This document shows positions 1 through 10,089 of a DNA stretch of 64,000 nt, piece after piece. The stretch is taken from NCBI RefSeq assembly GCF_001428305.1, contig NZ_LMRZ01000004.1, positions 87,879-151,878 on the forward strand. Reading direction: 5' to 3'. The first letter of the stretch is position 1. The number at the start of each line of letters is the position of its first letter. Source of the DNA: Janibacter sp. Soil728. Its GTDB lineage: Bacteria > Actinomycetota > Actinomycetes > Actinomycetales > Dermatophilaceae. A program made the position numbers and the translations under genes. The notes under the pieces were generated by a model. It did not search any database. It had not been told where the DNA came from and saw only the letters and a list, made by a program, of their open reading frames with translations.

Positions 1-2
1 GG

Positions 3-845
3 AGTGGCGAGGCCGAGCACGCGGTCAACTTCACCGGCGGGATGCACCACGCCATGCGGGGTCGGGCTGCCGGGTTCTGCATCTACAACGACATCGCTGC
101 GGCCATCGCCTGGCTGCTGGAGCAGGGCGTCGAGCGGGTGGCCTACGTCGATGTGGACGTCCACCACGGCGACGGTGTGCAGGAGATCTTCTACGACGAC
201 CCGCGGGTGCTCACGGTCTCGGTCCACGAGTCGGGGCGCACCCTCTTCCCGGGGACCGGATGGCCCGGCGACACCGGGGGCCCGGGTGCAGAGGGCACGG
301 CCGTCAACGTCGCCCTGCCACCGGGCGTCACCGACGGTCCGTGGCTGCGGGCGATCACGTCCGTGGCCGCCCCGGTCGTCCGCGCCTTCGCGCCCCAGGT
401 CCTGGTGACCCAGCACGGCTGTGACACCCACAAGGACGACCCGCTGGCACACATGGCGCTCTCGCTCGACGCGCAGCGGCAGGCGGCCGTCAACCTGCAC
501 CGTCTCGCGCACGAGGTGGCCGACGGGCGATGGCTGGCCGTCGGCGGGGGTGGCTACGACATCGCGAGCGCCGTCCCGCGCGCCTGGACGCACCTGACGG
601 CCATCGCGGCGCACAAGCCGGTGCCGCCCTCGACCGAGACCCCGCAGGCCTGGCGAGACCATGTCGAGCTGGTCGCCGGTCAGGCGGGTCCCACCCGGAT
701 GGGTGATCTCCCCGACAAGGACCTCCCGATCTGGGTGCAGCCCTGGGCCATGGGATACAACCCGCACAGCGGGGTGGACCGAGCGGTGATGGCCACCCGC
801 GAGGCGATCTTCCCCCTGCACGGTCTCGACGTCTGGTACGACTGA
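3..845 (+). CDS. acuC: AcuC-like / histone-deacetylase-fold deacylase (5' end outside window)
   Basis: Cytoplasmic zinc-dependent deacylase of the histone deacetylase/AcuC superfamily, which removes acyl groups from lysine or small amide substrates. The start lies before the window; 280 codons are visible, in frame from base 3. Landmarks are GGMHHA at visible residues 12-17, the metal and charge-relay segment DVDVHHGDG at about 50-58, HGCDTH at about 138-143, and a late glycine-rich GGGGYD turn near the substrate pocket. The 3' end is intact. The substrate cannot be told from sequence; acetoin-linked acetyl-CoA synthetase control is only the family's textbook role. Confidence 0.88.
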   Translation, partial: SGEAEHAVNFTGGMHHAMRGRAAGFCIYNDIAAAIAWLLEQGVERVAYVDVDVHHGDGVQEIFYDDPRVLTVSVHESGRTLFPGTGWPGDTGGPGAEGTAVNVALPPGVTDGPWLRAITSVAAPVVRAFAPQVLVTQHGCDTHKDDPLAHMALSLDAQRQAAVNLHRLAHEVADGRWLAVGGGGYDIASAVPRAWTHLTAIAAHKPVPPSTETPQAWRDHVELVAGQAGPTRMGDLPDKDLPIWVQPWAMGYNPHSGVDRAVMATREAIFPLHGLDVWYD

Positions 846-1014
846 AGACCTGTAATCGAGCGGAAGTCATCGGCGTGTCGGGTGGACTTGGGTGAGATGA
901 ACGCCCTCCCATCTTCCCAGCCGTCACATCTGCCCCTATGGTGGACACCTGCAGGGCTCGTCGAGGTCCGCTGGCATCCGCCGGCGGCACGGTCCTGCGG
1001 ATTACGAGGTGATC

Positions 1015-1212
1015 ATGTCCAACGACCGTCTGGGTGAGGTGCGTTTCCTCACTGTTGCTGAGGTCGCGGCGATCATGCGCGTGTCCAAGATGACCGTGTA
1101 CCGGATGGTCCACAACGGTGACCTGCCGGCCGTGCGCGTGGGTCGCAGCTTCCGGGTCCCCGAGGACGCGGTGCACACGTACCTCGAGACCTCCTTCGTC
1201 GAGACGGCCTGA
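1015..1212 (+). CDS. Small excisionase-type helix-turn-helix DNA-binding protein
   Basis: A 65-residue DNA-binding protein made almost entirely of a MerR/excisionase-like winged helix: LTVAEVAAIMRVSKMTVYRM is the helix-turn-helix and the following VRVGRSFRVPEDAV the wing. It resembles the stand-alone HTH proteins of actinobacteria related in fold to BldC. I chose ATG 1015 (MSNDRLGEV); GTG 1009 lies two codons upstream in frame. The 169-base gap before it shows no clear promoter. The bS22 gene follows. Its likely role is as a small regulator; targets are unknown. It is not an excisionase in context, since no phage genes are near. Confidence 0.85.
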   Translation: MSNDRLGEVRFLTVAEVAAIMRVSKMTVYRMVHNGDLPAVRVGRSFRVPEDAVHTYLETSFVETA

Positions 1213-1370
1213 CCCTCAGCAGCACCCTGAACGAGGCCCCTTGCACGAAGCACTGCGGCGAGCGGATAGACTCTGTCGTCTGACTCGTTCTCGGTGGGGC
1301 CTGCGACTGCAGGACCAGCATCGCTCGAGGCACCACCGTCAGCACTGATCACGACACGAAGGACATCCGC

Positions 1371-1469
1371 ATGGGTTCTGTCATCAAGAAGCGGCGCAAG
1401 CGCATGGCGAAGAAGAAGCACCGCAAATTGCTGCGCAAGACGCGCCACCAGCGTCGCAACAAGAAGTGA
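1371..1469 (+). CDS. 30S ribosomal protein bS22 (AURKAIP1/COX24 domain)
   Basis: A 32-residue, extremely basic peptide beginning MGSVIKKRRKRMAKKKHRKL and ending RRNKK. This is the actinobacterial AURKAIP1/COX24-domain protein seen as an extra subunit (bS22) of mycobacterial 30S ribosomes. The full expected length is present, with a ribosome-binding-like GAAGGA eight bases before the ATG. Upstream, TTGCAC (1241-1246) and TAGACT (1267-1272) resemble promoter hexamers, but the 20-base spacer is long, so I do not list them as a promoter. A strong hairpin follows directly, so it is probably a single-gene transcript. Confidence 0.93.
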   Translation: MGSVIKKRRKRMAKKKHRKLLRKTRHQRRNKK

Positions 1470-1473
1470 CCTC

Positions 1474-1514
1474 ACGAAGGGGGCCCCTCCGCACTGCGGA
1501 CGGGCCCCCTTCGT
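1474..1514 (+). terminator. Intrinsic-type terminator after bS22
   Basis: Perfect 13-bp inverted repeat: ACGAAGGGGGCCC at 1474-1486 pairs with GGGCCCCCTTCGT at 1502-1514 around a 15-base loop. It starts five bases after the bS22 stop. There is no U-tract, as is common in actinobacteria. Confidence 0.85.
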
Positions 1515-1647
1515 CATGCCCGCGGGCGGGTGATCCCTGTCTCTCATCGCCGCAGACGACGCTCGGCCCTCCCGCAGAGGCCGTGGCGAGACTAGGCTGC
1601 GGCGCAGTCCATGACCCGTGGTCTTCGTCCTCAAGGAAGGTGTTCCG

Positions 1648-2699
1648 GTGCCCGAGACCGTTCTCGTTGCAGGCGTCTCCCGCCATCTCGGCGGTGCCTT
1701 CGCACGCCGCCTGAGTCGAGATGATTCCGTGGGCCGGATCATCGGCGTCGACGTCGTGCCACCGCGTCACGGCATCGGTCGCGCGGAGTTCATGCGGGCC
1801 GACATCCGCAGCCCTCTCATCAGCCGGATCATCTCGGGCAATGACGTCGACACCGTCGTCCACATGGGCGTCGTCGCGACGCCGCGCGCGGGTGGGGGAC
1901 GGGCCACACAAAAAGAGGTCAACGTCATCGGCACGATGCAGCTCCTGGCTGCCTGCCAGCGAGCCGAGTCGGTCACCAAGCTCATCGTGAAGTCGACGGC
2001 CGGCGTCTACGGGTCGAGCCCGCGGGACCCGGCGATGTTCACCGAGGACATGTCGGCGAAGAAGATGCCCAGCTCCGGGTGGGCTCGCGACAGCGTCGAG
2101 GTCGAGGGCTATGTCCGTGGGCTCTCCCGCCGTCGTCCCGACATCGAGATCACGACCCTGCGCTTCGCCAATGTCATCGGCCCGCGGATCCGCACCGCCT
2201 TCACCGATCACTTCAGCCTGCCGGTCATCCCGATCCCCTTCGGCTACGACGCCCGCCTCCAGTTCGTCCACGAGGACGACTGCGTGGCCGCGCTCGTCCG
2301 CGCCATCGACCTGCCCGGCCTCGGCGCGGTCAATGTCGCCGGTGACGGGATCATCACCGCCAGTCAGGCGGCCAACCTCGCGGGACGCCCCTTCGTGCTC
2401 GTCCCACGGATGGCCACCGGCACCGTCACGGACCTGGCCAAGAAGTTCGGACTCATCGACATCGGCTCCGACCAGCTCGACCTGCTGAGCTTCGGTCGTG
2501 GGCTGGACACCACCCGCATGCGCGAGGAGCTCGGCTTCGAGCCGGCCTACACGACACGCGCCGCCTACGAGGACTACGCCCGCGCGACGAAGGGCAGGGT
2601 CTTCGACCGGCTGCCCTTCGCCCAGCCCGGATGGTCGGCCGTGCAGGCCGCAGAGGCCGCCATGAGGGCCGTGACGCCTACCCCCGAGAGTGAGAAGTG

Positions 2700-2700
<1 letters not shown>
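1648..2700 (+). CDS. NAD-dependent epimerase/dehydratase-family (extended SDR) protein
   Basis: A 350-residue protein with an N-terminal Rossmann-like fold (VLVAGVSRHLGGAFARRL) and the extended-SDR pattern of VVHMGVV, a GTMQLLAAC helix, STAGVYGSS and later LRFANVIGPR. The usual YxxxK catalytic pair is not evident: where it would be expected the sequence reads WARDSVEVEGY. The glycine motif is also loosened. It may therefore be a non-catalytic or altered relative. Start GTG 1648 is chosen because AAGGAAGG lies seven bases upstream; an in-frame GTG at 1618 lacks this. Its stop overlaps the next gene's ATG, so the two are co-translated. Substrate unknown. Confidence 0.8.
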
Positions 2701-4160
<1,460 letters not shown>

Positions 4161-4165
4161 GAGGA

Positions 4166-4417
4166 GTGGTGAGTCCCCTTCCTGTTGCGCGGGTCGTCAT
4201 GATCGGCCGAGAGGGCTGTCACCTGTGCGATGTGGCCCGCGAGGTCATCCAGGAGGTCGTGGCGCAGACCGGGGACAGCTTCGCCGAGGTCGACATCGAT
4301 GCCGACCCCGAGCTGGCCCGATACACCGACGAGGTGCCGGTCACCTTCGTCGACGGGCGGCAGCACGACTACTGGCGGGTGGACGAAGGGCGGTTGCGCG
4401 CGGCCCTTCGCACGTGA
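4166..4417 (+). CDS. Glutaredoxin-family thiol-disulfide protein (DUF836 type)
   Basis: An 83-residue thioredoxin-fold protein. The redox motif CHLC sits near residues 18-21 after a hydrophobic strand (ARVVMIGREG), and the cis-proline strand VPVTFVDG is present at about 60-67. The length fits the small DUF836 glutaredoxins of actinobacteria. The start is uncertain: tandem GTG codons at 4166 and 4169 follow AGGAGG closely, and ATG 4199 is a shorter option that would remove much of the first strand. It sits last in a tight row with the acyltransferase and immediately before the rex control region, consistent with a redox role. Partner protein unknown. Confidence 0.82.
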   Translation: MVSPLPVARVVMIGREGCHLCDVAREVIQEVVAQTGDSFAEVDIDADPELARYTDEVPVTFVDGRQHDYWRVDEGRLRAALRT

Positions 4418-4450
4418 GCCGGCCCGGCTGTCCACGCCTGATCCGCGACT

Positions 4451-4479
4451 TTGTGCATTTGTTCACAAGAGCGTAATCT
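4451..4479 (+). promoter_or_regulatory. Rex operator overlapping the rex-hem promoter
   Basis: TTGTGCATTTGTTCACAA at 4451-4468 fits the Rex operator pattern TTGTG-N8-CACAA. Its left end doubles as a -35 (TTGTGC, 4451-4456), followed after 17 bases by a -10 (TAATCT, 4474-4479). Rex bound here would cover the -35, so the rex-hem operon is probably repressed by its own first product at low NADH/NAD+. The same arrangement is known for rex-hemACD in Streptomyces coelicolor. Confidence 0.85.
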
Positions 4480-4540
4480 CGAGGTGTTCGGTCGTCAGGT
4501 GGCGTTCGCCCCTGGACCGGGAGAGGAGCCGAGCCAAGCC

Positions 4541-5221
4541 GTGTCCGTCGATCAGGCCGCCAAGCGTGACATCCCCGACGCGACGGTTGCCCGACTCCCC
4601 GGATATCTGCGGGCACTGGGCCAGCTCACCGCCCAGGACGTGCTCTCCGTCTCCTCCGAAGAACTCGCGTACAGCGCCGGGGTGAGCTCGGCCAAGCTGC
4701 GCAAGGACCTCAGCCATCTTGGCTCCTACGGTGTGCGCGGCGTCGGCTACGACGTGGCCCACCTGACCTACCAGATCTCCCGTGCGCTGGGTCTGACCCA
4801 TGACTGGCCGGTCATCATCGTCGGCATGGGCAACCTCGGCCGCGCGCTGGCCTCCTACGGCGGTTTCGCGACCAAGGGCTTCAAGGTCGTGGCTCTCCTG
4901 GACCGCGACCCCCAGCTGGTCGGCGACCGGCTCGACGATCTGACGATCCAGCCGATGGACGAGCTTGCCGACGTCGTCACACCCGGTGAGGCCTGCATCG
5001 GTGTCGTCGCCACCCCGGCTGCCTCCGCCCAGGACGTCGCGGACCTCCTCGTCACCGCCGGGGTCAGCTCCATCCTCAACTTTGCCGCCACCGCGATCCA
5101 GGTTCCCGAAGGGGTCCACATGCGCAAGGTCGACCTGTCCACCGAGCTGCAGATCCTAGCCTTCCACGAGCAGCAGCGCTCTGGTGCCGTGTCCGACGAG
5201 CTGCTGGAGGAGATCGGCTGA
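4541..5221 (+). CDS. rex: Redox-sensing transcriptional repressor Rex
   Basis: A 226-residue homodimeric repressor that senses the NADH/NAD+ ratio. The N-terminal winged helix covers residues 1-80 (IPDATVARLPGYLRAL, then SSEELAYSAGVSSAKLRKDL). The Rossmann domain starts at VIIVGMGNLGRALASY, whose GMGNLG binds the dinucleotide, and a C-terminal swapped helix ends the protein. GTG 4541 is chosen: it removes the non-conserved leader that would otherwise run through the operator, and gives normal family length. It overlaps hemA by one base. As first gene of the haem operon, preceded by its operator, it probably controls itself and haem synthesis. Confidence 0.95.
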   Translation: MSVDQAAKRDIPDATVARLPGYLRALGQLTAQDVLSVSSEELAYSAGVSSAKLRKDLSHLGSYGVRGVGYDVAHLTYQISRALGLTHDWPVIIVGMGNLGRALASYGGFATKGFKVVALLDRDPQLVGDRLDDLTIQPMDELADVVTPGEACIGVVATPAASAQDVADLLVTAGVSSILNFAATAIQVPEGVHMRKVDLSTELQILAFHEQQRSGAVSDELLEEIG

Positions 5222-6495
5222 TGAGCCTCCTCGCCTTCGGCCTCAACCACCGTCGGGCCCCGATCTCCGTCCTGGAGCGGGCCGCCCTCGACGAGGCGAG
5301 CCTGTCGCAGATCATCGCGGCGGCGACGGCCAGCCCCGACATCAGGGAGCACCTGGTCGTCGCGACCTGCAACCGCACCGAGATCTACGCCGAGGTCGCG
5401 GCCTTCCACGGCGCCGTCGCGGACCTCACCGAAGCGCTGACGCAGGCCACGGACATCACCCAGGACGACCTGAAGTCGCACCTGGACCTGCACTACGGCG
5501 ATGCGGCCGTGGCCCATGTCTTCAATGTCGCGGCCGGGCTGGACTCGATGGCGGTGGGGGAGTCCCAGATCCTCGGCCAGATGCGCGATGCACTCGGGCG
5601 AGGGCAGGACGAGGGCCACGTCGGGACCAGCCTCAACGCCCTCATCCAGCAGGCTCTGCGCACCGGCAAGCGGGTCCACTCGGAGACCGCGATCGACGAG
5701 GTCTCTCGTTCGCTCGTGGGCGTGGGCCTCGACGCCGCCGCTGAGCACGTCGGCTCGCTGACCGGTGCGCACGTCCTCGTCGTGGGGGCGGGCGCGATGA
5801 GCGCCCTCGCCGCGACCAGCGCGATCCGCCGCGGGGTCGCCGAGCTCACCGTCGTCAACCGCACGCACGAGCGGGGAGTTGCCCTCGCCGAGCGCCTGGG
5901 CGGTCGGGCCCGCCCGGCCCACGAGATCGCCGAGGCACTTGCCGACGCAGACGTCGTGATCTCCTGCACCGGGTCGACCGGGCTGGCGATCACGCTGCCC
6001 GATGTCGCTGATGCCCAGGTCGCCCGAGGCGGCCTCCCGCAGGCCTTCATCGACCTCGCCCTGCCCCACGACATCGCCCACGACGTGGCGGACCTCAGCG
6101 GGGTCAGCCGACTGGGGCTCGCCGAGCTGGGCGACCGGCTCGGCTCCGGGGGCTCGGTCCCCGAGGTCGAGCAGGCCCGGGCGATCGTCGGCGACGCCGT
6201 CACCAAGCACCTGGGTCGGCGAGCCGCGAACATCGCCGGGCCGACGGTACGGGCCCTGCGCAGTGCGGCCCAGCAGGTCGTCGAGCGCGAGCTGGCCCGG
6301 CTGGGTCAGCGCACCCCCGACATGACCGAGAGTGACCGCGCGGAGGTCGACCTGGCCGTGCACCGCATCGTCGAGAAGCTGCTGCACCAGCCCACCGTGC
6401 GCGCCAAGGAGCTGGCCAGCGACGGTCGCTTCGGCGAGTACGAGGACGCCCTGCACCAGCTCTTCGACCTCCACGCCGAAGGGGGTGCCCTGTGA
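5221..6495 (+). CDS. hemA: Glutamyl-tRNA reductase
   Basis: Catalyses NADPH-dependent reduction of glutamyl-tRNA(Glu) to glutamate-1-semialdehyde, the committed step of C5-pathway tetrapyrrole synthesis. It has 424 residues, normal for the family. The catalytic cysteine lies in [11 protein letters not shown] near residue 50, followed by the conserved [12 protein letters not shown] block and the NADPH fold ([17 protein letters not shown]). The C-terminal dimerisation helices are intact. ATG 5221 overlaps the rex stop, and the next gene starts inside the hemA stop, so translation is tightly coupled through the operon. Expression should follow Rex. Confidence 0.96.
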   Translation: MSLLAFGLNHRRAPISVLERAALDEASLSQIIAAATASPDIREHLVVATCNRTEIYAEVAAFHGAVADLTEALTQATDITQDDLKSHLDLHYGDAAVAHVFNVAAGLDSMAVGESQILGQMRDALGRGQDEGHVGTSLNALIQQALRTGKRVHSETAIDEVSRSLVGVGLDAAAEHVGSLTGAHVLVVGAGAMSALAATSAIRRGVAELTVVNRTHERGVALAERLGGRARPAHEIAEALADADVVISCTGSTGLAITLPDVADAQVARGGLPQAFIDLALPHDIAHDVADLSGVSRLGLAELGDRLGSGGSVPEVEQARAIVGDAVTKHLGRRAANIAGPTVRALRSAAQQVVERELARLGQRTPDMTESDRAEVDLAVHRIVEKLLHQPTVRAKELASDGRFGEYEDALHQLFDLHAEGGAL

Positions 6496-7451
6496 CCTCC
6501 CTTCGTCTTGGTACTCGTCGCTCGGCCCTGGCCATGACCCAGTCCGGGCACGTCGCCGACGCGCTGCGCGCAGCCGGCCACGAGGTCGAGCTCGTCGAGA
6601 TCGTCACCGAGGGTGACACCAACCGCGCCTCGCTCGCGAGCATGGGCGGCACCGGCGTCTTCGCCACGGCCCTGCGCGAGGCGATGCACGCCGGTGAGAT
6701 CGACTTCGCCGTGCACTCCCTCAAGGACCTGCCGACCGCACCCGCCCCGGGACTGGTCATCGCCGCGATCCCTGCGCGGGTCGACCCGCGCGATGCCCTG
6801 TGCGCCCGCGACGGACTCACCCTGGGTGAGCTCGGCGAAGGCGCCGTCGTCGGGACCGGCTCACCGCGACGACGAGCCCAGCTCGCCGCGCTCGGCCTCG
6901 GGTTGGAGTTCCGCGACATCCGCGGCAACCTCGGTACCCGTCTGGCCATGGTCGGCCCGGGCGAGGACCAGCTCGACGCCATCGTCCTCGCGTCCGCCGG
7001 ACTGACCCGACTCGGCCTGCGCGAGCAGATCACCGAGCTGCTCGAACCCATCCAGATGCTGCCCGCCCCCGGGCAGGGGGCCCTGGCCGTCGAGTGCCGT
7101 GAGGGTGACGAGCAGGTGCTCGCCGCCCTTCGCCCGCTCGACCACGCAGACACCCGCGCTGCCGTCACCGCCGAGCGCGGTGTCCTCGCGGAGCTCGAGG
7201 CCGGGTGTGCCGCCCCCGTCGGCGCCCTCGCCGAGGTCGTCGACGACGTCGACGGCCTCGCCATCTCCCTCCGAGCCGTGGTCGCTGCGACCGACGGCAC
7301 CGGAGACCTGCGCCGGTCCATCACCGGCCCGATGAACGAGGCAGAGGACCTCGGTCGTCGCCTCGCCCGCACCCTCGTCGCCGACGGCGCCCCAGAGCTC
7401 GCCGACTTGCAAGCCACCCACCCTTCGACCGCTTCGGAGCATGTCCAGTGA
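6492..7451 (+). CDS. hemC: Hydroxymethylbilane synthase (porphobilinogen deaminase)
   Basis: Joins four porphobilinogen molecules head to tail into hydroxymethylbilane in the cytoplasm. The 319 residues start with [18 protein letters not shown], include the substrate-contact block [10 protein letters not shown] and the catalytic turn GSPRRRAQL, and carry the dipyrromethane cofactor cysteine in [14 protein letters not shown] 6492 overlaps the hemA stop by four bases. It lies between hemA and the hemD fusion, the classical order. No atypical residues noticed. Confidence 0.96.
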   Translation: MTSLRLGTRRSALAMTQSGHVADALRAAGHEVELVEIVTEGDTNRASLASMGGTGVFATALREAMHAGEIDFAVHSLKDLPTAPAPGLVIAAIPARVDPRDALCARDGLTLGELGEGAVVGTGSPRRRAQLAALGLGLEFRDIRGNLGTRLAMVGPGEDQLDAIVLASAGLTRLGLREQITELLEPIQMLPAPGQGALAVECREGDEQVLAALRPLDHADTRAAVTAERGVLAELEAGCAAPVGALAEVVDDVDGLAISLRAVVAATDGTGDLRRSITGPMNEAEDLGRRLARTLVADGAPELADLQATHPSTASEHVQ

Positions 7452-9088
7452 CCCCCCAGCGCTCTGCCGCAACCCCCTCCGCCGCCTCCCGCCGACCGGC
7501 GCGCGTCGCCTTCGTCGGTGCTGGACCGGGTGATGTCTCACTGATGACCGTTGCCGCGGTCGACCTGCTCGGTCGTGCGGACGCGGTCATCACCGACCAG
7601 CTGACCAACGAGGACATCGTCGCCTCGATGACGGGCGAGGGCGTCGACGTCGTCGACGCCAGCCACGGTGAGCACGGCCAGCAGCTGACGCACGCCATGC
7701 GTGCGCGGCTCGTCGTCAAGACGGCCAAGGCCCACAAGTGCGGTCTCGTCGTGCGTCTCATGGACGGCGACCCAGCGACCTTCAACGGCCTCGCCGAGGA
7801 GGCGCAGGCCCTCGTCAAGGCCGGCATCGACTTCGACATCGTCCCGGGCGTCTCCGCGGTCAGCGCGGTCCCGGCCTACGCCGGTGTGCCGCTGACCTCG
7901 CGCTCGACCAGTGCGCTGCACGTCGTGAGCGTCTCGGGCGGCAAGCGAGCGGACCTGTCCGCGTCGACCGGTGACGACGTCACCCTCGTGCTGCTCGGCC
8001 TGCCCGAGCACCTGAGCCAGGCCTTCACCGACCTGCTGGCTGCGGGCCGTGCGGGCGACACCCCCGTCGCCCTCACCCGCGGTGGCACGACGACGCACCA
8101 GACGACCCGGCAGACCACCCTCGAGGAGGCAGCCGAGACCATCGTCGGCCTCGAGGTGCCGACCCTGGCGGTCATCGGCTCGACCGTGGCACTGCGCGAG
8201 AACCTCTCGTGGTTCGAGACCAAGCCGCTGTACGGCTGGCGCGTGCTGATCCCTCGCACCAAGGACCAGGCCGGTCCGATGACCAAGCAGCTGCTCGGTC
8301 ACGGTGCGACCAGCCAGGTCGTCCCGACGATCAGCGTCGAGCCGCCCCGCACCCCTCAGGCTGTCGAGCGCGCCGTGCGCGGTCTGGTCACCGGGCGCTA
8401 CCAGTGGATCGGGTTCACCTCGGTCAATGCGGTCAAGGCCATCCGGGAGAAGTTCCAGGAGTTCGGTCTGGATGCCCGTGCCTTCTCGGGGCTGAAGATC
8501 GCCGCCGTCGGTGGCGTGACCGCTGATGCCCTGCGCGACTGGGGCCTGGAGCCCGACCTGGTGCCCACCGGTGAGATGTCGGCCAAGGGCCTGCTCGAGG
8601 AGTGGCCTCCCTACGACGAGGTGCTCGACCCGATGGACCGCGTCTTCCTCCCGCGAGCTGACATCGCCACCGACACGCTGGTCGCCGGCCTGCAGGACAT
8701 GGGCTGGCAGGTCGACGACGTGACGGCCTACCGCACCGTGCGGGCCACGCCACCGCCTGCGCCCGTGCGCGATGCGATCAAGCAGGGCGCCTTCGACGCG
8801 GTCGTCTTCACCTCGTCCTCGACGGTGCGCAACCTCGTCGGCATCGCCGGCAAGCCGCACCCGTCCACCGTCATCGCCTGCATCGGCCCGGCAACCGTCA
8901 AGACGGCCGAGGAGGCCGGGCTGCGGGTCGACGTCATGGCGCCCGAGGCGACCGGCGAGAGCCTCGTCGAGGCCCTCGCGGCCCACGGCCGTGAGCTGGC
9001 CGCTGCTGCCCACGAGGCCGGTGAAGAGGTCACCCGTCCGAGCGAGCGGCGCAAGAAGTCGTCGAGCCGGCGCAAGGCGAAGGGGTGA
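7448..9088 (+). CDS. hemD: Uroporphyrinogen-III synthase fused to a degenerate SUMT/CobA-like domain
   Basis: A two-domain protein of 546 residues. Residues 15-255 resemble uroporphyrinogen-III C-methyltransferase ([40 protein letters not shown]). Residues 265-520 form the HemD fold ([31 protein letters not shown]), which cyclises and inverts hydroxymethylbilane. A Lys/Arg/Ser-rich tail ends it. The methyltransferase half departs from the family: the usual RLKGGDPFVFGRG block reads [14 protein letters not shown], and YDRLV reads TDQLT. Methylation may be lost. GTG 7448 overlaps hemC by four bases, and hemB overlaps its stop. Confidence 0.92.
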   Translation: MTPQRSAATPSAASRRPARVAFVGAGPGDVSLMTVAAVDLLGRADAVITDQLTNEDIVASMTGEGVDVVDASHGEHGQQLTHAMRARLVVKTAKAHKCGLVVRLMDGDPATFNGLAEEAQALVKAGIDFDIVPGVSAVSAVPAYAGVPLTSRSTSALHVVSVSGGKRADLSASTGDDVTLVLLGLPEHLSQAFTDLLAAGRAGDTPVALTRGGTTTHQTTRQTTLEEAAETIVGLEVPTLAVIGSTVALRENLSWFETKPLYGWRVLIPRTKDQAGPMTKQLLGHGATSQVVPTISVEPPRTPQAVERAVRGLVTGRYQWIGFTSVNAVKAIREKFQEFGLDARAFSGLKIAAVGGVTADALRDWGLEPDLVPTGEMSAKGLLEEWPPYDEVLDPMDRVFLPRADIATDTLVAGLQDMGWQVDDVTAYRTVRATPPPAPVRDAIKQGAFDAVVFTSSSTVRNLVGIAGKPHPSTVIACIGPATVKTAEEAGLRVDVMAPEATGESLVEALAAHGRELAAAAHEAGEEVTRPSERRKKSSSRRKAKG

Positions 9089-10089
9089 GCCCCACCGGTT
9101 CTCGCCCTGTCGGGCCGGCGATCCGGCCGCGACGACTGCGGGGGAGCATCCCCCTTCGTCGGCTGGTCGCGCAGACCCGGCTGCACCCGGCCGACCTCGT
9201 CCTGCCGGTCTTCGTCCGCGAGGGCATCGACGCGCCCGTGGACATCTCCTCGATGCCGGGCGTCGTGCAGCACACCCTCGAGTCGCTCGTCGACGAGGCA
9301 CGGGCCTGCGTCGACGTCGGCATCGGCGGGATCATGCTCTTCGGTGTCCCGCAGGCCAAGGACGCTCGTGGTTCCGGTGCGGACGACCCGCAAGGGATCC
9401 TCAATGTCGCGACCCGGGCCGTCGTCGATGCGGTCGGAGACCGCCTGGTCGTCATGACCGACCTGTGCCTCGACGAGTTCACCGACCACGGCCACTGCGG
9501 GGTGCTGACGACGGCCTCGGACGGGAGCATCGTCGTCGACAACGACGCGACCCTCGAGCGCTACGCCGACATGGCCCTGGCCCAGGCGGCCGCGGGCGCC
9601 CACGTGCTCGGGCTGTCCGGGATGATGGACGGTCAGGTCGGCCACGTGCGCGCGGCCCTCGACGAGGCCGGGTACACCGACACGCTCGTGCTGGCCTACG
9701 CCGCCAAGTACACCTCGGCGCTCTACGGGCCCTTCCGAGAGGCCGTCCAGTCCTCGTTGCGCGGCGACCGGGCGACCTACCAGCAGGACCCCGCCAACGC
9801 GACCGAGTCCCTGCGCGAGATCGAGCTCGACCTCGCCGAGGGTGCTGACATCATCATGGTCAAGCCGGCCCAGCCGCACCTGGACATCATCGCGGCAGCC
9901 GCCGAGATCTCGCCCGTGCCCCTTGCCGCCTACCAGATCTCGGGGGAGTACGCCCAGATCGTCGCGGCCGCCGAGCGCGGCTGGATCGACCGGGACGCGG
10001 CCGTCTTCGAGTCGCTGCTGCACATCAAGCGGGCAGGTGCGCAGATCGTGCTCACCTACTTCGCGCTCGAGGTCGCGGGTCGGCTGTGA
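9085..10089 (+). CDS. hemB: Delta-aminolevulinic acid dehydratase (porphobilinogen synthase)
   Basis: Condenses two 5-aminolevulinate molecules to porphobilinogen. The 334 residues contain both catalytic lysines: LAYAAKYTSALYGPFR (A-site) and IIMVKPAQPHLD (P-site Schiff base). The metal-site segment reads DLCLDEFTDHGHCG: two of the three classical zinc cysteines remain and the middle one is Asp, a pattern intermediate between zinc and magnesium types. GTG 9085 overlaps hemD. A MarR-family gene starts within its stop codon. It acts upstream of hemC although placed downstream. Confidence 0.96.
   Translation: MSPTGSRPVGPAIRPRRLRGSIPLRRLVAQTRLHPADLVLPVFVREGIDAPVDISSMPGVVQHTLESLVDEARACVDVGIGGIMLFGVPQAKDARGSGADDPQGILNVATRAVVDAVGDRLVVMTDLCLDEFTDHGHCGVLTTASDGSIVVDNDATLERYADMALAQAAAGAHVLGLSGMMDGQVGHVRAALDEAGYTDTLVLAYAAKYTSALYGPFREAVQSSLRGDRATYQQDPANATESLREIELDLAEGADIIMVKPAQPHLDIIAAAAEISPVPLAAYQISGEYAQIVAAAERGWIDRDAAVFESLLHIKRAGAQIVLTYFALEVAGRL

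Noticed and set aside
1241-1272. Promoter for bS22 (TTGCAC and TAGACT)
   Set aside because: The 20-base spacer is too long for a standard promoter; mentioned in the gene entry only.
4855-6474. Long open frame antisense to hemA
   Set aside because: Long antisense frames are expected in GC-rich DNA; the sense strand encodes unmistakable hemA, and the antisense protein is low-complexity Arg/Asp/Gly-rich with no family features. The same holds for antisense frames over mfd, eno, sdhA and metG.
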